A model generated the notes under the pieces. It was not told the DNA's origin. It saw only the letters and a program-made list of their open reading frames with translations, and searched no databases. 64,000 nucleotides of DNA from DATEPR01 sp036273855 (GTDB lineage Bacteria > Actinomycetota > Actinomycetes > Mycobacteriales > Pseudonocardiaceae): contig DASUGU010000049.1 of the NCBI GenBank assembly GCA_036273855.1, positions 248,001 through 312,000 on the forward strand. The letters run 5' to 3'. The position numbers and the translations under genes are program-made. Positions within the stretch are counted from its first letter, which is position 1. Each line of letters begins with the position of its first letter. Below, piece by piece: positions 25,581 to 33,661 of this stretch.

Positions 25581-26831
25581 TTAGGCGGAAGGACTGTGGT
25601 GTTCGATGGGTTCAAATCGGACGGTCAGCCCGAGTGCATTGGCCTGGCGGACGATGCGTCGTTTCGCGCGTTCCGGGTCCAGCCGGACGAAGTAGTCACC
25701 ACCCAGATCGTGGTAGCCGGCGCCGGTAGACAGCATGTGCCAGACCGCGACCAGGATTGAATGCTGGACAGCGACTTGGGCGCGCATCGGACCACGGCGA
25801 GCCGCCAGCCGCCGGTACTGGGCTTGCACGTAGGAGTTCTTGACCTGGACACCGGCGAACACCGCGATACCCAGGGCCGCTTTAAGGTAGGCGTTGCCCG
25901 GCCGGACGCGGGCGGACTTGTTCTTGCCGGCCGACTCGTGGTGTCCCGGCGTGACGCCCGCCCAGGACGCCAGGTGCCCAGCGGTGGGAAACCGGGTCAT
26001 ATCCGCTCCGGTCTCCGCGATGATCACGTCCGCGGTCAGCCGGTTCACCCCGGGGATGGTGACCAGCAACTCCACCGCGGTCCGGTAGGGCTCGATCGCC
26101 ACCTCGATCCGGGCGGTCACCGCTTCGATCATCGCGGTCAACCGGTCGACCAGATCCAGATGCAACCGCGCCAAGAACGCGTGATGGTCATCAAATCGGC
26201 CGGTCAACGCCTCGACCAGGTGCGGGATCTTGCTGCGCATCCGCCGCTTGGCCAGGTCCGCCAGCAGCCGCGGGTCACGCTCGCCGGCGATCATCGCTTC
26301 CAGCATCGCCCGCCCGGACACCCCGAGCAGGTCCGAGGCGACCGAGGACAGTTTGATCCCGGCGTCTTCCAGCAGCTTCTCCAGTCGTTGGATCTCGCGG
26401 GAGCGTTCGTAGGCCAGTCGGGTGCGGGTCCGGGTCAGATCCCGCAGATGACGTATTGGTGCCGGGGGCACCAGCGAGGCGCGGACCAGTCCGTGCGCGG
26501 TAAGTTGGGCCAGCCATTGCGCGTCGGACACGTCGGTCTTGCGGCCGGGGACGTTCTTGGCGTGCCGGGCGTTGACCAGCATCACGTTCAGGCCGTCTTC
26601 CAGCAGGTAGTAAAACGGCTTCCAGTAGTCGCCGGTCGCTTCCATCGCGACCACGGTCACCTGCTGGTCCCGCAGGAACTCCCGCAACGCCAGTACCTGG
26701 TTGGTGGTGGCGCCCCAGGTGGTGACCTGCCGGGTGAAGGTGCCCGCCCGCTTGCCGGGCACCCGCAGGCACAGCTTCGCGTCGGTCTTGCTGATATCCA
26801 GTGCGGCGCACCGCTCGTGCACGATGTCCAT
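25581..26831 (-). CDS. IS110-family DEDD transposase
   Basis: ATG 26831 (MDIVHERCAALDIS) follows GAGGAGAG, giving 416 residues; longer upstream readings have no ribosome binding site. The N-terminal RuvC-like DEDD domain shows ALDISKTDAKLC, VVAMEATGDYWKPFYYLLE and KTDVSDAQWLAQL. The C-terminal Tnp_20 domain shows TIPGVNRLTADVIIAETG, WAGVTPG and the serine-containing KNKSARVRPGNAYLK. These are the complete catalytic residues, so the element may be active. The enzyme catalyses RNA-guided recombination in characterised IS110 elements. Confidence 0.95.
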   Translation of the reverse strand: MDIVHERCAALDISKTDAKLCLRVPGKRAGTFTRQVTTWGATTNQVLALREFLRDQQVTVVAMEATGDYWKPFYYLLEDGLNVMLVNARHAKNVPGRKTDVSDAQWLAQLTAHGLVRASLVPPAPIRHLRDLTRTRTRLAYERSREIQRLEKLLEDAGIKLSSVASDLLGVSGRAMLEAMIAGERDPRLLADLAKRRMRSKIPHLVEALTGRFDDHHAFLARLHLDLVDRLTAMIEAVTARIEVAIEPYRTAVELLVTIPGVNRLTADVIIAETGADMTRFPTAGHLASWAGVTPGHHESAGKNKSARVRPGNAYLKAALGIAVFAGVQVKNSYVQAQYRRLAARRGPMRAQVAVQHSILVAVWHMLSTGAGYHDLGGDYFVRLDPERAKRRIVRQANALGLTVRFEPIEHHSPSA

Positions 26832-27100
26832 CTCGCTCTCCTCTGCCGGCCGGGGCCGTCCCGGGGAGGGCGGGAAGATCGGGAATCTGACGCTCGTGCT
26901 CGTAGCAACAATCCACGGCTCCCGTGGCAGGCCCTCCACGACCAAGCTGAACTGCGGGCTGTGCTGCGCCACAGGGATGGCGGTGTCTACCGGAACGGCC
27001 ACGTTCATCGTCACCCCCGTTGTCTTGGCCCGCCTCGTCGTCGACGTGAGCGGGCCGCTCAATTTCCTGTCCTTCACCGCGCGCCCCGGACAGGGGTGCT
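26832..27100 (-). ncRNA. Candidate bridge RNA region of the IS110 element
   Basis: In IS110-group elements the bridge RNA is encoded in the non-coding segment upstream of the transposase. Here that segment is about 270 bp, on the minus strand, between the transposase start and the repeat at 27,110. No independent gene is evident. I have not folded it; the call rests on position only. Confidence 0.35.
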
Positions 27101-28027
27101 ACGTAGCTGAACTCCGGATTTCGGGTCCGTTTTGGACACACGAGCCGGAACTTTTTTCGCCGCCTCGACCTCAGCGACCGATACGGACAGTGACGAACGA
27201 GGTAGACGCCGAGCCGGCACGGCCGGGCGCGACAACGCGATGGCGGTGGCCACCTGGTCGGTCAGCGCGTCACTCGGATCGGTCTCGGCGACGCCGTCGC
27301 GCAGGTACTCGGCGAGCCGAAGCTCGGCGCGTTTGCGTGTCTTGTAGACCGCCCACTCGCCGGCCCCGTGGTGCGCCGCCCAGTCCGCGACGGGCATGCC
27401 CTCCAACCGGGTCGCGCCGATCAGCGCGGCCTCGGTCTGGGTCAGGACTCCGTCCGCGACCGCGCGGGCGAGGACCAGATCGGGATGTCCCCACGGAGTG
27501 TGCGGAGGTGTCGACCGGAAGCCGGGCGCGACCGGAGTTGGACCCGCCAGCGCGTCGGCGAGTGCGTCGTATCCGGACCGGTACGCGGCCCACCGCAGCC
27601 GCAGCATCACCCGCGGCCGACGCAGATCGATCGTCGGCAACGCGGCGAGAAATCCGGAGAGGACTTCGGCGTGAATGTCGGCGGGGTCGGCGGCGAACCG
27701 GTCGGACAACCGGGCCGCGACGGAGGTCAGCGCCGGCAGCGCCATCCCGACCGCGGCGACGGTCCACGTCGCCCCTTCGGTGCGGGCCCGCAGCACCAGG
27801 TGCGCCCACACCGCGTCGCGCGTCTGCGTTGGGCAGCGGCGCGCCAGCAGGCGGTCGCGGACCTCATCCAGCGGGATCAGCCGGTCGGGCAGGCCGGGAA
27901 ACAGCCGGCCGTTCAGCGATACCGGGTCCGGCCCGGTCACCAGCCAGGTGAACGTGTCACGCGCGATATCCAGAGAATTCAAAACAGCGTCGTCGCTGTA
28001 GCGACGAAAGAGGGATTGTGCAGTCAT
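27074..28027 (-). CDS. Sigma-like/HTH regulatory protein, 3' end probably altered by IS110
   Basis: ATG 28027 (MTAQSLFRRYSD) follows GGAAG, giving 317 residues. The middle (AVWAHLVLRARTEGATWTVAAVG, given in part) is helical. Residues about 205-260 form a sigma-region-4-like HTH: LTQTEAALIGATRLEGMPVA then WAVYKTRKRAELRLAEYL. There is no obvious sigma region 2, so it is better described as a sigma-like regulator found on actinobacterial elements. The last residues (VSKTDPKSGV onward) overlap a 30-bp motif duplicated at 28,504 and run into the IS110 end, so the natural C-terminus was probably different. Confidence 0.6.
   Translation of the reverse strand: MTAQSLFRRYSDDAVLNSLDIARDTFTWLVTGPDPVSLNGRLFPGLPDRLIPLDEVRDRLLARRCPTQTRDAVWAHLVLRARTEGATWTVAAVGMALPALTSVAARLSDRFAADPADIHAEVLSGFLAALPTIDLRRPRVMLRLRWAAYRSGYDALADALAGPTPVAPGFRSTPPHTPWGHPDLVLARAVADGVLTQTEAALIGATRLEGMPVADWAAHHGAGEWAVYKTRKRAELRLAEYLRDGVAETDPSDALTDQVATAIALSRPAVPARRLPRSSLSVSVAEVEAAKKVPARVSKTDPKSGVQLRSTPVRGAR
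27110..27139 (-). repeat. 30-bp repeat, copy 1
   Basis: On the minus strand it begins GTGTCCAAAAC and ends GAAATCCGGAGTT. It matches 26 of 30 bases with 28,504-28,533 (plus strand), differing only in the central six bases. It abuts the upstream end of the IS110 element. Confidence 0.8.
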
Positions 28028-28102
28028 TTTTATGGCTTCCCAAGCGTCGTGGTGAGCAACTACGACGCCAGGAAGCCATGGCGGATACCACGGAAATACC
28101 AC

Positions 28103-28580
28103 GCCATTACTAGCCGGCTACTAGGGCGGCGCACTGGAGGCTACTAGTGCCCTACTATTTTCTCTTCTCAGCCCGCGCGAGGAAGATCCACTACGTGGAC
28201 CAGGCGAGCTGTGCATTGATCAACATTAGTAGCCTTTGAACTGCGAATATTTGCGCATCATAGTAGATCACTAGTAGGCTACGTGCCCCAGCGAATCACC
28301 GTCATCGACCAGGCTTGCAGATCAACTTCGAGATCTTCTAAAAAATCTTGGAAACCCGCGCGGCGACGCCTACGCATCGCACCCGAGGGCCCTGACGTTC
28401 ACGTAAAGGCAGGGCCATATCAGCCGTTCTCTTGCGTTCTTTTACTATCTGGCCCGATACGGCAGACGGTCACCGATGGTGCGCGCAGAAAATCTGGCGA
28501 TGCGTGTCCAAAACAGGGTCGAAATCCGGAGTTAAGGGGTGTCCGAACACGCCACGCCGACCCGCCGGAGGAGACCTGCG
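28103..28580. promoter_or_regulatory. Divergent regulatory region with TACTAG motifs
   Basis: This AT-richer region between the sigma-like gene and the methyltransferase-like genes holds no clear gene. GGCTACTAG occurs at 28116-28124 and 28139-28147, a variant in inverse orientation at 28225-28234, and further TACTA/TAGTA elements at about 28152, 28261 and 28271. They could bind a regulator of the divergent transcripts. Copy 2 of the 30-bp repeat lies at 28504-28533. Confidence 0.4.
28504..28533 (+). repeat. 30-bp repeat, copy 2
   Basis: This is the inverted partner of 27,110-27,139: GTGTCCAAAAC, six differing bases (AGGGTC against GGACCC), then GAAATCCGGAGTT. It lies in the leader of the gene at 28,581. 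Confidence 0.8.
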
Positions 28581-29585
28581 ATGCCCCCGACACGCGACCA
28601 CGACACGCCAGATGACCAGTCTCAGCAGCACGATCCGACCGACCCGCCCACGGTCCCGATCCGGCTCCCGCATCGTCCGCGGAACGCCCGGCTCCGCGAC
28701 CTGCGGCTCGTCCTACGCCACCCCCGTCCAAGCCGCCCGGCCTCGGTCTGGCCGTGCGCGGAAGACGAGCTGCGGGAAGGCACGGGGCTGATCGCTCAGT
28801 GGCTGCTGACCGCGATCATCAAGATCGTCACCGGCTACACCGCACCCGGTCAGCGCATGCTGCTGCTCGACCCCGCACCGCACATCACCCCGCCCGCCGG
28901 ATGGCCGTCCGCCGCGGCCGGCCACCGCCCTGGGCACGGCCCGTATGCCGGACTACTCGAAGCCGGATGGGCCGTGGTCCGACTCGGCCGCGGGGTGCAC
29001 ACCCAGACCGCCGCGGCGCGCCCCGACTGGTTCGGCGACAGCGCGGCGGACGCCTCAAGCGAGTCCGAGTCCGGACCCGGACTGCACACCCCGAGTCCGG
29101 CCGGCGACCACCTCGGCGCCGGTGGCACCGACCGCCAGTCCGGACCCGACACGGCCACGATCGCGCACGGCCGGGACCGGTTCGAGCTGATCCTCACCGC
29201 CGCCGAGCCGGCCACGCTCGCTGCTCTCCAGCCCACCGACTGGGCGGGACTGCTGACCCCCACAGGCACCCTCGCGGTCATCACGCATAGTGATAACTCA
29301 GGCGGCTGGTTCACCGATCCCGCCGGGCCACTCGTACGCGCCGCGCACCACGCCGGCCTCCGCTTCACCGACCGCATCGCGCTGCTGCGCGTGCCCATTC
29401 GAGACACCGTGCCCGCAGTCGCCGGCACCGCCACGCACAGCCGTCCTGCGCGCGCACCGGGCCCGCCGACGACATCGGTCCGGCACACCCAGGCGCACGA
29501 CGACTTGTTCGTCTTCACCCGCCGCACCGCCGCCAACAGTGACGCGACGTCTGCGGTGACCGGGGAGGGGACCTCCGATGACTGA
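28581..29585 (+). CDS. Methyltransferase-fold-like protein, probably degenerate
   Basis: ATG 28581 follows GGAGGAGACC; a longer reading from 28539 lacks one. The product has 334 residues. The N-terminus is disordered. A helical segment REGTGLIAQWLLTAIIKIVTG precedes a Rossmann-like strand (MLLLDPAPHI), and RFELILTAAEP and GTLAVITHSD suggest later strands of an SAM-dependent methyltransferase fold. The catalytic motif IV position has no DPPY/NPPY. It overlaps the next methyltransferase-like gene by 8 bp, and the two may form a heterodimer. Function unknown. Confidence 0.55.
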   Translation: MPPTRDHDTPDDQSQQHDPTDPPTVPIRLPHRPRNARLRDLRLVLRHPRPSRPASVWPCAEDELREGTGLIAQWLLTAIIKIVTGYTAPGQRMLLLDPAPHITPPAGWPSAAAGHRPGHGPYAGLLEAGWAVVRLGRGVHTQTAAARPDWFGDSAADASSESESGPGLHTPSPAGDHLGAGGTDRQSGPDTATIAHGRDRFELILTAAEPATLAALQPTDWAGLLTPTGTLAVITHSDNSGGWFTDPAGPLVRAAHHAGLRFTDRIALLRVPIRDTVPAVAGTATHSRPARAPGPPTTSVRHTQAHDDLFVFTRRTAANSDATSAVTGEGTSDD

Positions 29586-30528
29586 CCGCCCCACGCTCCC
29601 GTGGCCACCGTCCCGGCCGCCGCAGGAGCAGCCGCCGAACCCGCGACTGTCGGTCTGGCCGACCGGCCAGCGCGACCCTGCCGCCCAGCTCCGCGACGCC
29701 GGGTGCGTCGCCGGCACCGACACCGATGTCGACCGCATTCCGCCCGCCGTCGCCGCGCACGCGATCGCCACCTACACCCGGCCCGGCGACCTGGTTCTGG
29801 ACCCCGACTGCGGCGCCGGCACAGTCCTGGTCGAAGCCCTCCGCGCCGGCCGTCACGCGCTCGGACTGACCTCTCGGCGTCGGTCGTGGACGCTCGCCCG
29901 CGCCAACGTCACCGCCGCCAAAGCGGCCGGCGCCTGGCGCGACGGCTCCGTCCTGGACGCCCGGCCAGCGATGCTCGCCAGCGTCCGCGCGGCCGGACTG
30001 GCCGGGCGGATCGGACTCGTGCTCACCGCGCTCCGCGTTACCGCCAACGGCGCCGACGAGCAGGACCCAAGTCCGGACCGCGACCACGCCGCCGCGATCA
30101 ACCGACTCGCCGCGACGCTGACCTACTGCGAACCGCTGCTGCGCTCCGGCGGCTACCTCGTCGTCGTCGCCCGACCCCGCCGTCACCCGGACGGTTCGCT
30201 GCTCGACTCGGTCACGCCGCTGCTCGCCGCCGGCACCTCTGTCGGTCTGGCTCCGGTCGACCGGTGCATCGCACTGACCGCCGGACTGCGCGGCCGTCGG
30301 CTGGTCACCCGTGCCTCGCTGGACGAGCGGCGCGCCGCCGCCCGCGCCCGCGCTGTCGGCGTGCCGACGGCGCTGACCGCGCATCACGAGGTGCTCGCAT
30401 TCCAACTCGCTCACGAGGCCGAACTCGCCGCCGCAGCGGCAGCCGCGATCCCGTGGCCGACCGAGCACAACGACACCCGGCCAGCCGTGAACGGTGCCGA
30501 GTACCGCGGTTGGGGGCGAGCGGCATGA
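29578..30528 (+). CDS. DNA-methyltransferase-like protein lacking motif IV
   Basis: The product has 316 residues, ATG 29578 overlapping the previous gene by 8 bp. The AdoMet-binding motif I is good: LVLDPDCGAGTVLVEALRAG, and RHALGLT follows. In N4/N6-type DNA methyltransferases the catalytic DPPY would follow the next strand, but here the sequence reads IGLVLTALRVTANG. The later YLVVVARPRRHPDG strand is conserved. The protein is thus probably a non-catalytic or repurposed methyltransferase homologue. It is translationally coupled on both sides. Confidence 0.65.
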   Translation: MTDRPTLPWPPSRPPQEQPPNPRLSVWPTGQRDPAAQLRDAGCVAGTDTDVDRIPPAVAAHAIATYTRPGDLVLDPDCGAGTVLVEALRAGRHALGLTSRRRSWTLARANVTAAKAAGAWRDGSVLDARPAMLASVRAAGLAGRIGLVLTALRVTANGADEQDPSPDRDHAAAINRLAATLTYCEPLLRSGGYLVVVARPRRHPDGSLLDSVTPLLAAGTSVGLAPVDRCIALTAGLRGRRLVTRASLDERRAAARARAVGVPTALTAHHEVLAFQLAHEAELAAAAAAAIPWPTEHNDTRPAVNGAEYRGWGRAA

Positions 30529-31325
30529 CCACGCGCCTGTGCTGCCGCGAGTGCGGCTGGCACCCCGAGTTCCGCCGCAAGCGCACCGCGCTGCGCGCCG
30601 CCGCGCGCCACCACTGCACCACCCCGCCCCTGGCCCAAACGCATCCACACTGGTGGGTCCGACTGTGGACAACCCTGTGGACACGTAAGCGCGCCGAGAC
30701 GATCGACGCCGTCACCGACAGGGTGCCCGAGCCGGGTGGTGGAGACGGTGAACTGCTCGACGCGCACGGCAACCGTATCCAGTGGGCGGTGCTCGCCGCG
30801 CACCACGCCGAAACCACCCGACGAGCCCGCCGCGCAATGGTCGAACTCGTCCGCGCCGGCTACCAGATCGGCCCACCGCCGTACGGGTACCGCACCCTGC
30901 GCATCCGCCTCACCGACCCAACCGGACGCAGCCAGCTGCGCGCCGTGCTCGTGCCGGACTGGCAGACCGCCGCGGTCGTCCGCCAGATCTTCAGCTGGCG
31001 CGCCGAAGACGGCCTGGGCTTCGCGGCCATTGCCGGACGACTCAATGCGGACGCACGTCAGTACCCGCCTCCGGTACCAACCGGGCGGTGGACCGCCAAA
31101 GCCGTCAGACGCGTCATCACGAACCCCAAGTACGTGGGCCGCCAGGTGTGAGCGCGCACCGTCGCCGGCCGCCCAGCACCGGTCGACCAGTGGGTGACTT
31201 CTGGCCCGAACGCGCACGAGCCATTGATCGATCCGAGGACCTTCCAGCAGGCCCAGCCTCGCCACGACGAGTCCCCGCACGACGTGACCGACCCGGCCGA
31301 CAATGCACCGCCGGGCGCGGCATGA
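30525..31325 (+). pseudogene. Recombinase-domain protein with in-frame TGA
   Basis: The gene starts at ATG 30525, overlapping the previous stop. A zinc-ribbon-like start (RLCCRECGWHPEF) is followed by the recombinase domain of large serine recombinases (AGYQIGPPPYGYRTLRI, VVRQIFSWRAEDGLGFAAIA, VRRVITNPKYVGRQV). The N-terminal catalytic resolvase domain is absent. At 31149-31151 the frame meets TGA where the family usually has Trp. Beyond it the same frame stays open and homologous-looking (ARTVAGRPAPVDQW, HEPLIDPRTFQQAQ) to 31325. The stop therefore looks like a recent nonsense mutation (TGG to TGA). Confidence 0.65.
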
Positions 31326-31338
31326 CCACGTGCCGGCG

Positions 31339-31620
31339 TCATCCGGCAGCGGGCGGGTCGCCAGCGTCGGTTTCCTCGACGAGCGAGACCTCGCGCGGAG
31401 GAACGACGCCATATAGCTCATCCGGCGTGCACTTCAGAGCCGTACACAGCGCCCGCAGAGTGTCGGTCTTCATCTGGACGGGTTGGTTCCGGATGAGGGC
31501 GGACACCGCCTGGAGGGACAGTTCGTACTCGGCTCGCTTGATCAAGAGTTCGCGCAGATCCGTCGCGTTCCAGACGTCACGGGAGGCCATGACCTTCCGT
31601 AGCTGCCACCCGATCTGCAC
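31339..31620 (-). CDS. XRE-family repressor
   Basis: The product is 93 residues from GTG 31620, with GAGGAAGG upstream. The whole protein is a Cro/CI-type HTH: LRKVMASRDVWNATDLRELL, then the recognition segment LSLQAVSALIRNQPVQMKTDTL (in part) and LRALCTALKCTPDELYGVV. The short acidic tail is unstructured. It is divergent from the recombinase cluster, and regularly spaced TACTTTC boxes lie upstream (31757-31804), so it is probably the repressor of excision or recombinase genes. Confidence 0.8.
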   Translation of the reverse strand: MQIGWQLRKVMASRDVWNATDLRELLIKRAEYELSLQAVSALIRNQPVQMKTDTLRALCTALKCTPDELYGVVPPREVSLVEETDAGDPPAAG

Positions 31621-31756
31621 CTACTGCCTTCCTCATGCTCATCACGCTGCGGCACTCCGCGCCGTCGCCAACAGACGCTCAGTGTCCCCGATGGCCAGCG
31701 GAATCGAGCGGCGGTAGCACCGGGTGTCTTCAACAGACCACGATCTGCACAAGCAT

Positions 31757-31804
31757 TACTTTCTGTACATATGCTGTACTTTCACTACGAAAGTGTTACT
31801 TTCG
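31757..31804. promoter_or_regulatory. Three TACTTTC operators at exact 20-bp spacing
   Basis: TACTTTC occurs at 31757-31763, 31777-31783 and 31797-31803, exactly two helical turns apart. The last forms the perfect palindrome CGAAAGT-GTT-ACTTTCG (31788-31804). This is a typical layout for cooperative repressor binding, most simply by the divergent XRE protein. Confidence 0.65.
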
Positions 31805-32266
31805 TCAGATGGCAGACCTGTACTCGATCCACGAGAGAGGAGGTGCCTCGGCATCCATTGCGTTCACCCCCATGCCGATGCGCAGCCGTCCGCGGCTCGC
31901 ACCGGCGCTGATGTTCTGGACTCGCGTCGACCACCTACTGCGCGCTGACGAGATGGGTCAGCACGAGTTCGGCGGGCCCCATGGCCCTGCCGAACAGCAC
32001 GAGTCCAGCACGGCCACGGGAGCCGGCCCCGCGGAGATGCAGTCGGGGAGTAGAGGCCCGTTGGTCGTGACAGCTTCGGCAGTCCCAGACCATTCAACGC
32101 ACGTCATGGTGCGTGCCCGAGTCGCCGCGCAACCCGCCTCGCGCGGACCGGCCGCCACGGGTGTCGACGGCTGGGATTGCCCGCTGTGTCGACGGTTCCT
32201 GTCGCCGACCAGCAGGCCCGTGAACGGCCAGCACCTGCGGAGTTCACGGGCTCGGAAGGGGCGCTC
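31805..32266. other. Leader region, no confident gene
   Basis: One plus-strand frame stays open from 31872 (MPMRSRPRLAP) with high third-position GC and a C-x-x-C pair near 32188. It runs on through the frames of well-supported downstream genes, so I do not call it. It might be a small or decayed protein ending near 32,260. Confidence 0.35.
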
Positions 32267-32584
32267 ATGTGCGCGCAACCTGCCGACCCCGCAAAGGTCA
32301 ACAACAAGCACACCGACGTTCCTGTTCCAGTCGAATCGGAGCAAGCCGGAAGCGCCGACAGCGGGCCACGCAAACAGCCTCGGTCGCGCGTCGGCGTGGG
32401 CGGTGCCGGACGCAACTTGGTGGTGCGCGGCGTTCGCCGCGATCCGCCGAACATGCGCAAGCTCGCGCGGGTGGTGGCCAGCCTCGCGGCATCCATGTTG
32501 GCGGAGGAAACCGGTCAGCAACCCCTGTGCTCCAAACCGGACGCCACCGCTGCCAGCCCTCGCGATGACCGCGATGCGGCATAG
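32267..32584 (+). CDS. Small hypothetical protein upstream of recombinases
   Basis: The product has 105 residues from ATG 32267, with GGAAGGGG upstream. The N-terminal half is disordered. The C-terminal part contains NLVVRGVRRDPPNMRKLARV, a basic helix-forming motif I recognise from short proteins that precede serine recombinases in Pseudonocardiales elements. It may be a DNA-binding accessory or recombination directionality factor. That role is inference from size, charge and position. Confidence 0.5.
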   Translation: MCAQPADPAKVNNKHTDVPVPVESEQAGSADSGPRKQPRSRVGVGGAGRNLVVRGVRRDPPNMRKLARVVASLAASMLAEETGQQPLCSKPDATAASPRDDRDAA

Positions 32585-32664
32585 CCCCAGCACGTTCGCG
32601 CTCGTCCCGCGAGCGCAGCGGATCTACCCAACTCACCTCATGAATCGAAGGAAGGGCCAGCACG

Positions 32665-33249
32665 ATGTCGCTTGCCATGCCGGACCCACCGAGCGGTCGC
32701 CGGACTACAGACCAGCAGGCCCAGCGCCCCGTGCGCGTCGGTCTGTACCAGCGGCGGCCCAAGGTCGGTGAAGACGAGTTGTTGAGCTCCTACATCGCGT
32801 CCCAGCCGGGCTGGGAGATCCGCCTGCGCTGCGCTGACCTCGACGCATCAGGCGCCACGCTGCGGCGTCGGGGACTTCAACGAATGTTGGCGGCAGCCCG
32901 ATCCGGAGAGATCGACGTACTCGTCGTCTGCGGTGTCCACAATCTGTCCCGAAATCGGCAGCACCTCGCCTACCTGCTCGGCGAGTTCAGGAGCCGAGGT
33001 GTCCGCGTCGTCTCGGCCGCCAATCCTTCCTTCGACACAGAGACCCCGTTCGGCGCCGTCCTCGCGTGCGCGCTGGATCTCATCGTCGGCATCGAACAAG
33101 CGGGCGCACTCGAAGACCGCCGCGCTCAGCGCCGCCCGACGCACTCCGCACGAGCCTCCATTCGCCGCGCAGTCGCCACGGCCACCGCCAGTCCGTTGAC
33201 CGCGACTGCACCGGCTACGCCCTCGTCCATCCGGACAGACCCACAGTGA
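32665..33249 (+). CDS. Serine-recombinase-like protein without catalytic serine
   Basis: The product has 194 residues from ATG 32665 (GGAAGGG upstream). The resolvase N-terminal fold is recognisable: VRVGLYQRRPK, ASGATLRRRGLQRMLAAARSG, EIDVLVVCGVHNLSRNRQHL, GVRVVSAANPSFDTETPFGA. In active enzymes the first motif reads Y-x-R-V-S. Here it is Y-Q-R-R-P, so the nucleophilic Ser is missing. The recombinase and zinc-ribbon domains are also absent; the C-terminal 50 residues are Ala/Thr/Arg-rich. It is probably inactive as a recombinase but could dimerise with the full-length enzyme downstream. Confidence 0.65.
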   Translation: MSLAMPDPPSGRRTTDQQAQRPVRVGLYQRRPKVGEDELLSSYIASQPGWEIRLRCADLDASGATLRRRGLQRMLAAARSGEIDVLVVCGVHNLSRNRQHLAYLLGEFRSRGVRVVSAANPSFDTETPFGAVLACALDLIVGIEQAGALEDRRAQRRPTHSARASIRRAVATATASPLTATAPATPSSIRTDPQ

Positions 33250-33256
33250 GGTTGTC

Positions 33257-33661
33257 ATGACTAACACTGATCCCTGCTCGAATGACGGGCAGCACGACGT
33301 CATCCTCAGCGGGCAACCGCCCTCGTATGACGTTCAACTCGGTACTCGCGCAGTGGTCTACCTGCACGTGTCGGCATTGCAGCCAGCCGCAACCGACCGC
33401 AGTATCGCGGCCCAGCGTGAGGCGTGTCGACGCAAGGCCGCCGAACTGGGTTTCTCGCTCATCGACGACGTGATCGTCGATGAGCGTCCGGCCCGACACG
33501 TGATCACGCGAGACCTGTTCCGGGGCGTACGCGCCCAGGTTCGCAGGCGAGTGAGGAGTGCCAATTCATGGATAGCGATCAGCCAGGGATCGCGCTGGCC
33601 GGGCCGCGTTCGCCGACGGCCGTGTAATTCGTCCAGGCCAATCCACCAGGGGGTGTCATGA
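33257..33661 (+). CDS. Truncated serine recombinase N-terminal domain
   Basis: The product has 134 residues from ATG 33257. AVVYLHVSA (catalytic Ser retained), SIAAQREACRRKAAELGFSL and IVDERPARHVITRDLF match the first half of the resolvase domain. The match ends near residue 88, and the rest is an unrelated Arg-rich tail. It resembles the start of the gene at 33658 (same SI-x-AQREAC-x-RKA spacing) and is probably a decayed partial duplicate. Its stop overlaps the next start by 4 bp. Confidence 0.6.
   Translation: MTNTDPCSNDGQHDVILSGQPPSYDVQLGTRAVVYLHVSALQPAATDRSIAAQREACRRKAAELGFSLIDDVIVDERPARHVITRDLFRGVRAQVRRRVRSANSWIAISQGSRWPGRVRRRPCNSSRPIHQGVS

Larger units (their letters stand above)
25500..27110 (-). 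mobile_element. IS110-family insertion sequence (ends approximate)
   Basis: An IS110 transposase gene with its non-coding flanks separates the transfer operon from the sigma-like gene at 27,074. IS110 elements lack conventional terminal inverted repeats, so the ends cannot be fixed by eye. The upstream end probably lies near 27,108, where a 30-bp motif shared with 28,504-28,533 stops. The downstream end lies between the transposase stop (25,581) and the ribosome binding site of the VirB2-like gene (about 25,430). Confidence 0.7.

Noticed and set aside
25581..27077. Longer 498-residue transposase start
   Set aside because: The region before ATG 26831 is not family-like and probably contains the non-coding bridge-RNA segment; GAGGAG precedes ATG 26831.
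31635..32771. Long plus-strand open frame upstream of the recombinases
   Set aside because: It overlaps in different frames two better supported genes (32267-32584 and 32665-33249) with good ribosome binding sites. Only its first part (to about 32,260) could be real, so it is described only as a doubtful leader ORF.
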